The translations under genes and the position numbers were made by a program. A stretch of 64,000 nucleotides of DNA from contig NZ_OESG01000014.1 in the NCBI RefSeq assembly GCF_900240945.1, positions 616,923 through 680,922 on the forward strand, given 5' to 3'. Of the stretch, positions 49,862 to 57,405 are shown piece after piece. The notes beneath the pieces were generated by a model. The model worked only from the letters and a program-made list of their open reading frames with translations. It was not told the DNA's origin and made no database searches. How positions within the stretch are numbered: position 1 is the first letter of the stretch; every line of letters starts with the position of its first letter. This DNA comes from Mycobacterium sp. 3519A. Its GTDB lineage: Bacteria; Actinomycetota; Actinomycetes; Mycobacteriales; Mycobacteriaceae.

Positions 49862-50725
49862 ATGCGAATCGGCGTGGTGTTCCCCCAGACCGAACTCGGC
49901 GGCGACGCCTCGGCAGTGCGCGCCTACGGCCAACGGGTCGAGGAACTCGGTTACGCCCACCTGCTGGTCTACGACCACGTGGTCGGCGCGGACCCGTCGG
50001 TGCACGTCGGCTGGTCAGGTCCTTACGACGTCGACACGACGTTTCACGAGCCCCTGGTGATGTTCGGCTACCTCGCCGCGGTCACCACCACGCTGGAGCT
50101 GGTGACCGGCGTCATCATCCTGCCGCAACGGCAGGCCGTGCTGGTCGCCAAGCAGGCGGCGGAGGTCGACCTGCTCAGCGAGGGACGGCTGCGGTTGGGC
50201 GTCGGACTGGGCTGGAACGCCGTCGAGTACGAGGCGCTGGGTGAGGACTTCACCAACCGCGGCAGGCGGCTGACCGAGCAGGTCGAGGTGATGCGTCGGT
50301 TGTGGACCGAGCGCGCGGTGACCTTCGCGGGCAAGCACCACCGGTTGACCGGTGCCGGCCTCGCGCCGCTGCCCGTCCAGCGGCCCATCCCGGTGTGGAT
50401 CGGCGCCTCGTCGCGGCCTGCACTGGAGCGCGCGGGCCGGGTGGCCGACGGCTGGTTCCCGATGATGGGGCCGGGCCCACAACTCGACGAGGCGCGCGAC
50501 ATCGTGGCGCGGTCGGCCGCCGCGGCGGGCAGGGACCCGTCGGCGCTTGGGATGGAGGGCCGCGTCAACTGGCGCGGTGACCGTCGGCAGGTTGCCGACG
50601 ACCTCGCGCGATGGGCCGCCGTCGGCGCCACCCACGTGTCGGTGAACACGATGGGCGCCGGTCTGCGCAGCGTCGACGAACATCTGGCCGCGCTGACCGC
50701 GGTCGCCGAGAACCTCCCCGCCTGA
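49862..50725 (+). CDS. LLM class F420-dependent oxidoreductase
   Basis: 287 residues from the ATG at 49862; the frame is open further upstream through copy A but only as antisense-type noise. It is a luciferase-like TIM-barrel protein: MRIGVVFPQTELGG, LVTGVIILPQRQAVLVAKQAAEVDLLSEGRLRLGVGLGW (about 79-117), NRGRRLTEQVEVMRRLWTE, and PIPVWIGASSRPALERAGRVADGWFP. These are typical of mycobacterial TIGR03619-like F420 enzymes, which reduce or oxidise carbonyl-type substrates with F420. The substrate is unknown. It is enclosed between two copies of the small secreted-protein cassette, downstream of a strong hairpin. Confidence 0.87.
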   Translation: MRIGVVFPQTELGGDASAVRAYGQRVEELGYAHLLVYDHVVGADPSVHVGWSGPYDVDTTFHEPLVMFGYLAAVTTTLELVTGVIILPQRQAVLVAKQAAEVDLLSEGRLRLGVGLGWNAVEYEALGEDFTNRGRRLTEQVEVMRRLWTERAVTFAGKHHRLTGAGLAPLPVQRPIPVWIGASSRPALERAGRVADGWFPMMGPGPQLDEARDIVARSAAAAGRDPSALGMEGRVNWRGDRRQVADDLARWAAVGATHVSVNTMGAGLRSVDEHLAALTAVAENLPA

Positions 50726-50730
50726 CACCT

Positions 50731-50746
50731 TCCCCCGATTGGGGGA
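50731..50746. promoter_or_regulatory. Inverted repeat, candidate response-regulator box B
   Basis: Identical 16-bp dyad to the one at 49425-49440, starting 5 bp after the LLM stop codon and 128 bp before the second small-protein ATG. The same position relative to the gene in both copies supports a regulatory role. Confidence 0.7.
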
Positions 50747-50769
50747 CAAGCGGTTCATCCTGTTTCACC

Positions 50770-51104
50770 TCCGATCGCCGGACATACAACGGCGCCGCCG
50801 ACCGGCAGTCTTGAGTCATCGCCGGAACACACCGGCAGACAAGACCAAAAGTCAACGGAGACAGGAGAACTCAATGAAGAACACCCGGATTTTCGCCCTT
50901 CCGATCATCGCCGCAGGCGTCATCGGCGGCGCCGCCCTCGGCCTGGCAGGCACCGCATCCGCCGCCACCACCGAGGTCCAGCAGCCCAACATCGTCGCGG
51001 TGCCCTCGGTCAAAGCCCACCCCGCCCCGCACGCCCAGCCCGGCTGGTACTGGCACCACGGCGTCCACCACCTCGCCGACCTGCAGCCCAGCTACTCCCG
51101 CTGA
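50770..51104 (+). repeat. Direct repeat, copy B (leader plus small secreted-protein gene)
   Basis: Second copy of the ~335-bp direct repeat (partner 49464-49799). It lacks one A just before the start codon. Sequence identity ends exactly at the stop codon; after it copy B has its own terminator. Confidence 0.9.
50874..51104 (+). CDS. Small secreted His/Trp-rich protein, copy B
   Basis: 76 residues, differing from copy A by a single residue (Thr75 to Ser). It has the same Sec signal and the same short, cysteine-free, His/Trp/Pro-rich mature part. The start at 50874 is fixed by alignment with copy A and by AGGAGA upstream; the in-frame extension to 50739 is leader DNA. It is followed by a good intrinsic terminator at 51119. 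Near identity of the pair implies recent duplication or gene conversion and perhaps a dosage effect. The function is unknown. Confidence 0.8.
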   Translation: MKNTRIFALPIIAAGVIGGAALGLAGTASAATTEVQQPNIVAVPSVKAHPAPHAQPGWYWHHGVHHLADLQPSYSR

Positions 51105-51118
51105 CGCTCCCAGACCGG

Positions 51119-51152
51119 AACCCTCCCCGAAGTAGCCCCGGGGAGGGTTTCT
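51119..51152 (+). terminator. Rho-independent terminator after small-protein copy B
   Basis: Perfect 11-bp stem AACCCTCCCCG / CGGGGAGGGTT (51119-51129 with 51139-51149), a 9-base loop, then TCTCTGTT. It lies 15 bp after the copy B stop and before the convergent DUF1348 gene, so it may serve both strands. Confidence 0.85.
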
Positions 51153-51167
51153 CTGTTCAGCGGCCGG

Positions 51168-51629
51168 TCACCACAGCGGGATGTCGAGCCCGTACTCCGA
51201 TTCCGGTCGGGGACCGAAGTAGCGCCGCTCCGACTCCTCGATCTTGACGTCGTTGATGCTGGCCTCGCGGCGGGCCATCAGGCCTTCCGGCGTGAACTCC
51301 CATAGCTCGTTGCCATAGCTGCGGTACCACTGCCCGTCGGCGTCGTGGCATTCATATTGGAAGCGCACCGCGATCCGGTTCTCCCGAAAGCCCCACAGGC
51401 TCTTGCGGAGGACGTAGTCCAGTTCGCGTTCCCACTTGCGGGTGAGGAACTCGACGATCTGTTCGCGCCCGAGGATGTGCTGGTCGCGGTTGCGCCAGTG
51501 CGAGTCCACCGTGTACGCGAGGCTGACCCTGTGGGGGTCACAACTGTTCCAGGCATCCTCGGCGGCCTGGACCTTCTGGCGCGCGCTGTCGACATTGAAC
51601 GGGGGAAACGGTGGACGGCTCTCGGTCAT
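51168..51629 (-). CDS. NTF2-like/SnoaL-type protein (DUF1348)
   Basis: 153 residues, the whole protein being one domain: [98 protein letters not shown] and [22 protein letters not shown] are strongly conserved in this family. The fold is cone-shaped NTF2-like; no activity is established. The start is the ATG at 51629, divergent from fadE2 67 bp away, so the two may share control. Confidence 0.87.
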   Translation of the reverse strand: MTESRPPFPPFNVDSARQKVQAAEDAWNSCDPHRVSLAYTVDSHWRNRDQHILGREQIVEFLTRKWERELDYVLRKSLWGFRENRIAVRFQYECHDADGQWYRSYGNELWEFTPEGLMARREASINDVKIEESERRYFGPRPESEYGLDIPLW

Positions 51630-51695
51630 GTCATGTTTGTACGCCCGATGAGCCGCCGTGATTCCCTCAATGGACAGGTGTCATATCGTGCAGGC

Positions 51696-52928
51696 ATGGA
51701 CTTCGCGATGTCGGCCAAGGGCCAGGACTACTACGACCGGCTGGCAGATTTCATGGTCGAGCACGTCTTCCCCGCCGAGGCCGCCTATGACGCGTATCGC
51801 GAGGAGAAGGGCCCCAAGGATCACACGGTCCCGCCAGTCGTCGAGGAACTCAAGAAGCTGGCCAAGGATCGCGGGCTGTGGAACCTCTTTCTGCCTGCGG
51901 AATCGGGGTTGACCAACCTGGAGTACGCGCCGCTGGCCGAGCTCACCGGTTGGAGCATGGAGTTGGCGCCCGAGGCCACCAACTGCGCAGCGCCCGACAC
52001 CGGCAACATGGAGACGCTGCACCTGTTCGCCACCGAGGAGCAGCGCAAGCAGTGGCTCGAGCCGTTGCTCAACGGTGAGATCCGCAGCGCGTTCGCGATG
52101 ACCGAGCCCGCGGTGGCCAGCAGCGATGCGCGCAACATTCAGACGACGATGCTGCGCGACGGCGACGACTATGTGATCAACGGGCGCAAGTGGTGGATCT
52201 CGGGCGCGGCCGACCCGCGCTGCAAGATCCTGATCGTGATGGGCCGCACCAACCCGGACGCGGCGAGCCACCAGCAGCAGTCGATGATCCTGGTGCCGGT
52301 CGATACCCCAGGGGTGTCGATCGAGCGGTCGCTTCCGGTGTTCGGCTGGCAGGACCAGCACGGGCACTGCGAGATCAGCTTCGACAACGTGCGGGTGCCG
52401 ACGGCCAATCTGCTCGGCGAGGAGGGCAGCGGGTTCGCGATCGCCCAGGCCCGGCTCGGACCCGGCCGCATTCACCACTGCATGCGCGCCATCGGGGTGG
52501 CCGAGCGGGCCATGGCGCTGATGATCGACCGCGTCAACCGCCGCATCGCCTTCGGTAAGCCGTTGGCCGAGCAGGGCGTGGTGCAGCAGCAGGTTGCGTT
52601 GTCGCGCAACGAGATCGACCAGGCCCGGCTGCTGTGTCACAAGGCGGCATGGACCATCGACCAGCACGGCAACAAGAGCAAGGACGCTCAGCAGTTGGTC
52701 GCGATGATCAAAGCGGTGGCGCCGCAGATGGCGTGCAACGTGATCGACCGGGCGATCCAGGTGCACGGCGCCGCGGGTGTCAGCGACGACACTGTGCTGG
52801 CCCGGCTGTACGGCTGGCACCGGGCGATGCGGTTGTTCGACGGGCCCGACGAGGTGCACATGCGAACCATCGCGCGCAACGAACTGGGGCGCGAGAAGTC
52901 GCCTCTGGCAGCGGCGGTGACGCCCTAG
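51696..52928 (+). CDS. fadE2: FadE2-like acyl-CoA dehydrogenase
   Basis: 410 residues from the ATG at 51696. It is an ACAD10/11-type acyl-CoA dehydrogenase: FAMTEPAVASSDARNIQTTM, INGRKWWISGAADPRCKILIVMGRT, FDNVRVPTANLLGEEGSGFAIAQARLGPGRIHHCMR, and VHGAAGVSDDTVLARLYGWHRAMRLFDGPDEVHMRTIARNEL. The C-terminal Asp-Gly-Pro-Asp-Glu-Val replaces the Glu-Gly-Thr of the main family, as is usual for this branch. It is paired with ptbB downstream as in M. tuberculosis (Rv0154c-Rv0153c), with a one-base TAGTG overlap. Confidence 0.9.
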   Translation: MDFAMSAKGQDYYDRLADFMVEHVFPAEAAYDAYREEKGPKDHTVPPVVEELKKLAKDRGLWNLFLPAESGLTNLEYAPLAELTGWSMELAPEATNCAAPDTGNMETLHLFATEEQRKQWLEPLLNGEIRSAFAMTEPAVASSDARNIQTTMLRDGDDYVINGRKWWISGAADPRCKILIVMGRTNPDAASHQQQSMILVPVDTPGVSIERSLPVFGWQDQHGHCEISFDNVRVPTANLLGEEGSGFAIAQARLGPGRIHHCMRAIGVAERAMALMIDRVNRRIAFGKPLAEQGVVQQQVALSRNEIDQARLLCHKAAWTIDQHGNKSKDAQQLVAMIKAVAPQMACNVIDRAIQVHGAAGVSDDTVLARLYGWHRAMRLFDGPDEVHMRTIARNELGREKSPLAAAVTP

Positions 52929-53725
52929 TGTCTGTCGAGGTCGGCGAGCTGTCCGGCGCGTGGAACTTCCGCGACGTCGCCGAGGCGACCGGCATCCGGC
53001 CCGGCCGGTTCTTCCGCTCCAGTGAGCTGAGCCGCCTCGACGACGGTGGCCGGGACGCCTTCCGCCGACTGGGCATCACCGACGTCGCCGACCTCCGATC
53101 GGCCCGCGAGGTCGAGCGCCACGGCCCTGGCCTCGTGCCGCAGGGCGTCCAGGTGCACCTGCTGCATTTCCACGAGGTCTCGGCCGTCGACGGCGAGGCG
53201 CCGCACGAGACGGCGTTTCAGAAGATGATGAGCGAAAAGCCCGACGACGAAGACATCACCATCGCCGCCCGCAGGTTCATGACCGAGGAGTACACCCGTT
53301 TCCCGACGCTGGGCGGTGCGCAACGTGCTGTGCGGCAAGTCATTTCGCTGCTCGCCGACGAGCGCCCGGTGATCACGCACTGCTTCGCGGGCAAGGACCG
53401 CACCGGCTTCACGGTGGCGACGGTGCTTGACGCCATCGGAATCGACCGCGACGTCGTCGTCGAGGATTTCCTGCGCAGCAATGCCGCCGTGCCGCGGCTG
53501 CGCGAACAGATCATGGCTTCGATCAGGGAGCGCACCGACACCGACGAAGAAGTCACGTTCGCCGAGGCGCGGCTCACCGACGCGGTGCTGGGAGTGCACG
53601 AGGACTATCTGGACGCCTCCCGCCGGTCGATCGAAGAGAATTACGGTTCGCTCCGGGAGTACCTGACCGCCGCGGGCGTCACCGACGATGCGCTCGCCGG
53701 GGTTCGCGCAGCGCTGCTGGGATAG
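52928..53725 (+). CDS. ptbB: PtpB-like tyrosine/lipid phosphatase
   Basis: 265 residues from a GTG overlapping the fadE2 stop. The signature loop HCFAGKDRTGF contains the nucleophile Cys152 and Arg158 (C-x5-R), identical in form to M. tuberculosis PtpB. The N-terminal part GAWNFRDVAEATGIRPGRFFRSSELSRLDDGGRDAFRRLGITDVADLRSAREV is the family lid-and-core signature. M. tuberculosis PtpB acts on phosphotyrosine and phosphoinositides and is exported; in an environmental species its natural substrate is unknown. No classical signal peptide is seen. Confidence 0.9.
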   Translation: MSVEVGELSGAWNFRDVAEATGIRPGRFFRSSELSRLDDGGRDAFRRLGITDVADLRSAREVERHGPGLVPQGVQVHLLHFHEVSAVDGEAPHETAFQKMMSEKPDDEDITIAARRFMTEEYTRFPTLGGAQRAVRQVISLLADERPVITHCFAGKDRTGFTVATVLDAIGIDRDVVVEDFLRSNAAVPRLREQIMASIRERTDTDEEVTFAEARLTDAVLGVHEDYLDASRRSIEENYGSLREYLTAAGVTDDALAGVRAALLG

Positions 53726-53772
53726 TTTCACGAAAGAACGCGCCTCGCGGGCGGTACCGTCCTTATCCGACG

Positions 53773-54429
53773 ATGATTCCCGAAGCGCATTCACTGATAC
53801 TGACCACCGACTACCGGGTGCCCGACCCGACGCGCGTGTGGCCGTTGTTGCAGCGACGCCGCGAGGGCCTCGCCGCGCTCGGTGCGCATCACGTGTTCGT
53901 CTTCACCTCCACCGCCGACCCGGAGCGGGTGCTGGTCACCATCGCGCTGCACACCCGCGAACCGGTCGCCGAACTTCTGCGCTCACGAGCGTTTTTCGAA
54001 TGGTTCGACGCCGTCGGCGTCCAGGATCTGCCCGCGGTGTTCGCGGGTGAACTCATCGAACAGTTCGACTTCGTCGGCGATCCCACCGCCGCACCGACCG
54101 GCATTGTCGTCGTGGGTATCACGGTGGTCGACGACGTGGAGGAGTTCCGCGCCCACGTCCGTGCGGCCCGAGACATGTTCTTGAAGGCCGGAATTGCGCG
54201 ACTGCGGATCTTCGAGGCGTTCGACGACCCCCACGAGGTGATGTTCCTGCACGAGTTGGTCGACGCCGACAGCGCAGAACGCTGGCTGCGCAGACCCGAC
54301 ATCGCCGCGGAATGGTTTGCCGACGCCGGCGTCGGCGCCTATCCGCCGTTGTTCATCGGCAGGTTCGCACACATGATGCGCATCGACGCTATTGAGTCAG
54401 GTAAACGCCAACCGCCCACGCCGCCGTAG
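53773..54429 (+). CDS. Internally duplicated protein of unknown function
   Basis: 218 residues, not assigned to a family. It consists of two similar halves, each of about 90-100 residues. Residues ~38-97 (VFVFTSTADPERVLVTIALHTREPVAELLRSRAFFEWFDAVGVQDLPAVFAGELIEQF) align without gaps in spirit with ~140-200 (RIFEAFDDPHEVMFLHELVDADSAERWLRRPDIAAEWFADAGVGAYPPLFIGRFAHMM). The predicted strand-helix pattern resembles dimeric alpha/beta-barrel (ABM/EthD-like) domains, so it may be a fused dimer. It has no signal peptide or membrane segment. It overlaps the convergent DUF456 gene by 41 bp. Confidence 0.7.
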   Translation: MIPEAHSLILTTDYRVPDPTRVWPLLQRRREGLAALGAHHVFVFTSTADPERVLVTIALHTREPVAELLRSRAFFEWFDAVGVQDLPAVFAGELIEQFDFVGDPTAAPTGIVVVGITVVDDVEEFRAHVRAARDMFLKAGIARLRIFEAFDDPHEVMFLHELVDADSAERWLRRPDIAAEWFADAGVGAYPPLFIGRFAHMMRIDAIESGKRQPPTPP

Positions 54430-54874
54430 CCAGCAACGCGCCGCACAGTTCCACCCCGACCGACAGCGCGACGCCTTTGAGCGCGTGCTTCGTCGACGTC
54501 CACGCCGCCCGCTGATCACGCCGCTTCGCCAGTTCGGCCACATAGATTCCCAGCACGAAACCGAGGAGCAGGCCGAGCACCGGGATCACGAAGAAGCCGA
54601 TGATGCCCAGCACCGCACCGGCCAACAGGCTCCGGGTGCTGACGTCGGCGGCCCGCATCCGCCGCGCCGGCCACAGGTACTTGATCAGGGTGAACACCGC
54701 CAGCACCGCGGCCACCACGCCGAGCGTCACCCACGCCGTGACGTTGTGTTCGATGACGGCCCACACCGCAATCGCGCCGAACACCAGCAGCGTCCCGGGA
54801 AGCAGCGGCACCACGATGCCGACAAGCCCGACGGCGATCGCCAGCGCGACCAGGACGACGCCGGCGGTGCTCAT
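54389..54874 (-). CDS. DUF456 family membrane protein
   Basis: 161 residues with four to five hydrophobic segments. The N-terminal LALAIAVGLVGIVVPLLPGTLLVFGAIAVWAV and the GAVLGIIGFFVIPVLGLLLGFVLGIYVAEL stretch are typical of DUF456. It is an integral membrane protein of unknown role. The start ATG overlaps the stop of the HAD gene by 4 bp (ATGA), so it is co-translated with it. Confidence 0.83.
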   Translation of the reverse strand: MSTAGVVLVALAIAVGLVGIVVPLLPGTLLVFGAIAVWAVIEHNVTAWVTLGVVAAVLAVFTLIKYLWPARRMRAADVSTRSLLAGAVLGIIGFFVIPVLGLLLGFVLGIYVAELAKRRDQRAAWTSTKHALKGVALSVGVELCGALLATAAWAVGVYLTQ

Positions 54875-55566
54875 GCACCCAACTGGTCGGCCAGATCCAC
54901 GAAATCGGTTGCAGTGAAATCGAACTCGTCGGGACCGACAATCTGCGGCGCAGCGTCAGGTCCGTGTTCCAGCGGCCGGTCCACGTACGCGGTCTTCAGG
55001 CCTGCCGCGCTGGCGGCTCTCAGATCGCTGGGATGCGCGGCGACCAGCATCAGCTCGTCGGGGCGCACCCCGAGCAGATCGGCGCAGCCGAGGTAGGCCT
55101 CCCGATCGGGCTTGTAGTGGTGGAACAGCTCCGCGGAGATCACGCAATCCCACGGCAACCCGGCACGCTTGGCCATGTTGGTCAGCAGCGACAAGTTCCC
55201 GTTGGAAAGCGTTGTGATGGTGAACTTCTCCTTCAATCGCGTCAGCCCTGCGACGCTGTCCGGCCACGGGTCGAGCCGGTGCCACGCCCGATTCAGCTCG
55301 TCGATCTCCTCGGCCGTCACCGACATATCGCCGAGCAGTTCACCGAGGATCATCCGGTGCAGGTCGTCGATCCTGGTCCACGGCAGCTCACCGCGCCGCA
55401 CCCGATCCATCGCCGGGGCGTAACCAGCCCGCCAGTCGTCGGCGAAGCTGGCCCAATCCCGTTGCAGCCCATGGCGTTGCCCGAACTGCTCCAGCTCGGC
55501 GATGATGCTGGACCGCCAATCCACCACCGTGCCGAACACGTCGAACGCCAACGCCTGCACGCTCAC
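54871..55566 (-). CDS. HAD-superfamily hydrolase (haloacid dehalogenase type II-like)
   Basis: 231 residues from a GTG start. HAD motif I is FDVFGTVVDW with nucleophile Asp9, motif II is TLSNGN, the Lys is in HHYKPDREAYLGCADLLGV, and motif IV is LMLVAAHPSDLRAASAAGLKTAYV. The second Asp of motif I is Phe-Gly-Thr rather than D-x-D, which favours the 2-haloacid dehalogenase branch over phosphatases. The substrate is unknown. It overlaps the quinone oxidoreductase stop (GTGA) and the DUF456 start. Confidence 0.88.
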   Translation of the reverse strand: MSVQALAFDVFGTVVDWRSSIIAELEQFGQRHGLQRDWASFADDWRAGYAPAMDRVRRGELPWTRIDDLHRMILGELLGDMSVTAEEIDELNRAWHRLDPWPDSVAGLTRLKEKFTITTLSNGNLSLLTNMAKRAGLPWDCVISAELFHHYKPDREAYLGCADLLGVRPDELMLVAAHPSDLRAASAAGLKTAYVDRPLEHGPDAAPQIVGPDEFDFTATDFVDLADQLGA

Positions 55567-56525
55567 GGTTCCAGCACGACCTTCCCGAACACCCCGCCAT
55601 CAGCCAGGCTCTGCAACGCGGCCCTGCCCTCGGACAGCGGGTATCGGATCGGCGGCGGTGGCCGCAGGCCCGCCTTGACCAACTCGTTGACACCGAACTC
55701 GAACAGCGCCTGCGCACCCGGCTTGCGGTTGACGTATTCGCCGTAACCGACGCCGATGACGCTGACGTTGCGCAGTAACAGCCGGTTGACCTTCACTGTC
55801 GGAATGCCGCCTGCCGCAAAGCCGATCACCAGCAGCCGGCCCTCGGTGTCCAGTGCGCGGATCGCGTCGTCGAACGCCTCGCCACCGATCGGATCGACCA
55901 CCAGATCGACGCCGCGGCCGTCCGTCACGTCCTTCACCGCCTGCAGCCAACCGTCGGTCAGCGGCAACACCACGTCGGCGCCGAGCGTCTTGACGAATTC
56001 GGCGGCTTCCGGGCGATGCACCATCGCGACGACGCGCGCACCCAGCGCCTTGGCGATCTGCACCGACGCAGTGCCGATACCGCCGCCGGACCCGAGCACC
56101 AACACGGTCTCGCCGGCCCGCAGCGCGCCCCGCTTGGCGAGCGCGAAATACATCGTCTGGTAATTGCCAAGCAGCGCAACGGCTTCGGCATCGTCGATGT
56201 CGTCAGGCGTCGGTTTCAGGTTGGCGGCAGGCACCGCCACCTGCTCGGCCCATCCACCCAGCATCGCCAACGCGGTGACCCGTTGACCGACCGTGAACTC
56301 CGACTCGTACGGCGCCGACCGCACCACGCCCGCCACCTCCATCCCCGGGATGAACGGGGGCTCGAGGCGCAACTGGTACTCACCGCGGAGCAGCAGCAGG
56401 TCGGGAAAGCTCACCCCGGCCGCACCCACGTCGACGACGACCGCATCCTGGCTGCTCAGGTCGTCGACGTCGGTGTACACCAAACCTGACGGGCCGGAAA
56501 GTTCCTGCGCGACAAGCGCTTTCAT
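55563..56525 (-). CDS. NADPH:quinone oxidoreductase, MDR family (Rv0149 orthologue)
   Basis: 320 residues from the ATG at 56525; the frame is open 50 codons further upstream but that part is Arg/Ser-rich noise antisense to the SDR gene. It is a zinc-free MDR protein: GAAGVSFPDLLLLRGEYQLRLEPPFIPGMEVAGVV, VLVLGSGGGIGTASVQIAKALGARVVAMVHRPE, and GGEAFDDAIRALDTEGRLLVIGFAAGGIPTVKVNRLLLRNVSVIGV. It is a cytosolic NADPH-dependent quinone or enone reductase. Gene order with the SDR and aldehyde dehydrogenase matches Rv0147-Rv0149. Confidence 0.9.
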   Translation of the reverse strand: MKALVAQELSGPSGLVYTDVDDLSSQDAVVVDVGAAGVSFPDLLLLRGEYQLRLEPPFIPGMEVAGVVRSAPYESEFTVGQRVTALAMLGGWAEQVAVPAANLKPTPDDIDDAEAVALLGNYQTMYFALAKRGALRAGETVLVLGSGGGIGTASVQIAKALGARVVAMVHRPEAAEFVKTLGADVVLPLTDGWLQAVKDVTDGRGVDLVVDPIGGEAFDDAIRALDTEGRLLVIGFAAGGIPTVKVNRLLLRNVSVIGVGYGEYVNRKPGAQALFEFGVNELVKAGLRPPPPIRYPLSEGRAALQSLADGGVFGKVVLEP

Positions 56526-56529
56526 CCGG

Positions 56530-57393
56530 TCAGCCGAGGCTGAAGGTGGCGTGCTTGGCGGCCGACAGGTCGGTGATCTCGCCCCACTTCGCGGCGACCT
56601 CGTCGACGCTGGGCACGTGGTCGAACGTGACGCCGTCGTTCTGGAACAGCGCCGCGCGCTGAATCTTGCCGCCACCGACGATGAAGATCGAAGCGGTCTC
56701 GGGCACCTCTTCGGTGCACAACTGCGCGACGACAGGTGCCACGTATTCCGGCGTCAGCTTCTCGAGGACCTCCTTGGGCAGGATGTCCTCGGTCATCCGG
56801 GTGGCGGCGATCGGCGCGACGGCGTTGGCCTTGATGTTGTACTTGGCGCCTTCCTGGGCCAGCGTGTTGATCAGGCCGACGAGGCCCAACTTGGCGGCGC
56901 TGTAGTTGGCCTGGCCGAAGTTGCCGAACAGTCCACTGGTCGACGTCGCGACCACTACCCGGCCGTAGCTGTTCTCGCGGAAGTGCGGCCACGCGGCGCG
57001 AATCACGTTGTAGCCGCCGTACAGGTGCACCTTGAGCACGGAGTCCCAGTTGGCGAACTCCATCTTGTGGAACGTGCCGTCGCGGAGGATGCCCGCGTTG
57101 CTCACCACGCCGTCGACCTTGCCGAACTCCTCGACCGCGGTCTTGATGATGTTCGCGGCGCCCTCCGGTTCGGCGACGGAGTCGTAGTTGGCGACGGCGC
57201 GACCGCCCGCGTCCTTGATCTCCTTGACCACCTGGTCCGCCATCGAGTGGCCGGCCCCGGTGCCGTCGCGGGCACCGCCGAGGTCGTTGACGACGACGCT
57301 GGCGCCTTCCCTGGCGAGCGTCAACGCATATTCGCGGCCCAGTCCGCCCCCGGCCCCGGTGACGACGATGACGCGATCCTGCACTCCTGGCAT
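56530..57393 (-). CDS. SDR family oxidoreductase, 17beta-HSD4-like (Rv0148 orthologue)
   Basis: 287 residues. Classical SDR features: VVTGAGGGLGREYALTLAREGASVVVNDLGGA (about 8-40), VSNAGILRD, SGLFGNFGQANYSAAKLGLVGL with the Tyr-x3-Lys, and an extended C-terminus (TASIFIVGGGKIQRAALFQNDGVTFDHVPSVDEVAAKW). This extended form matches the N-terminal part of peroxisomal multifunctional enzyme type 2, suggesting 3-hydroxyacyl-CoA dehydrogenase activity in fatty-acid oxidation. It is 4 bp upstream of the quinone oxidoreductase and 12 bp after the aldehyde dehydrogenase, one operon. Confidence 0.9.
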   Translation of the reverse strand: MPGVQDRVIVVTGAGGGLGREYALTLAREGASVVVNDLGGARDGTGAGHSMADQVVKEIKDAGGRAVANYDSVAEPEGAANIIKTAVEEFGKVDGVVSNAGILRDGTFHKMEFANWDSVLKVHLYGGYNVIRAAWPHFRENSYGRVVVATSTSGLFGNFGQANYSAAKLGLVGLINTLAQEGAKYNIKANAVAPIAATRMTEDILPKEVLEKLTPEYVAPVVAQLCTEEVPETASIFIVGGGKIQRAALFQNDGVTFDHVPSVDEVAAKWGEITDLSAAKHATFSLG

Positions 57394-57405
57394 GAGGTTC
57401 CTTTC

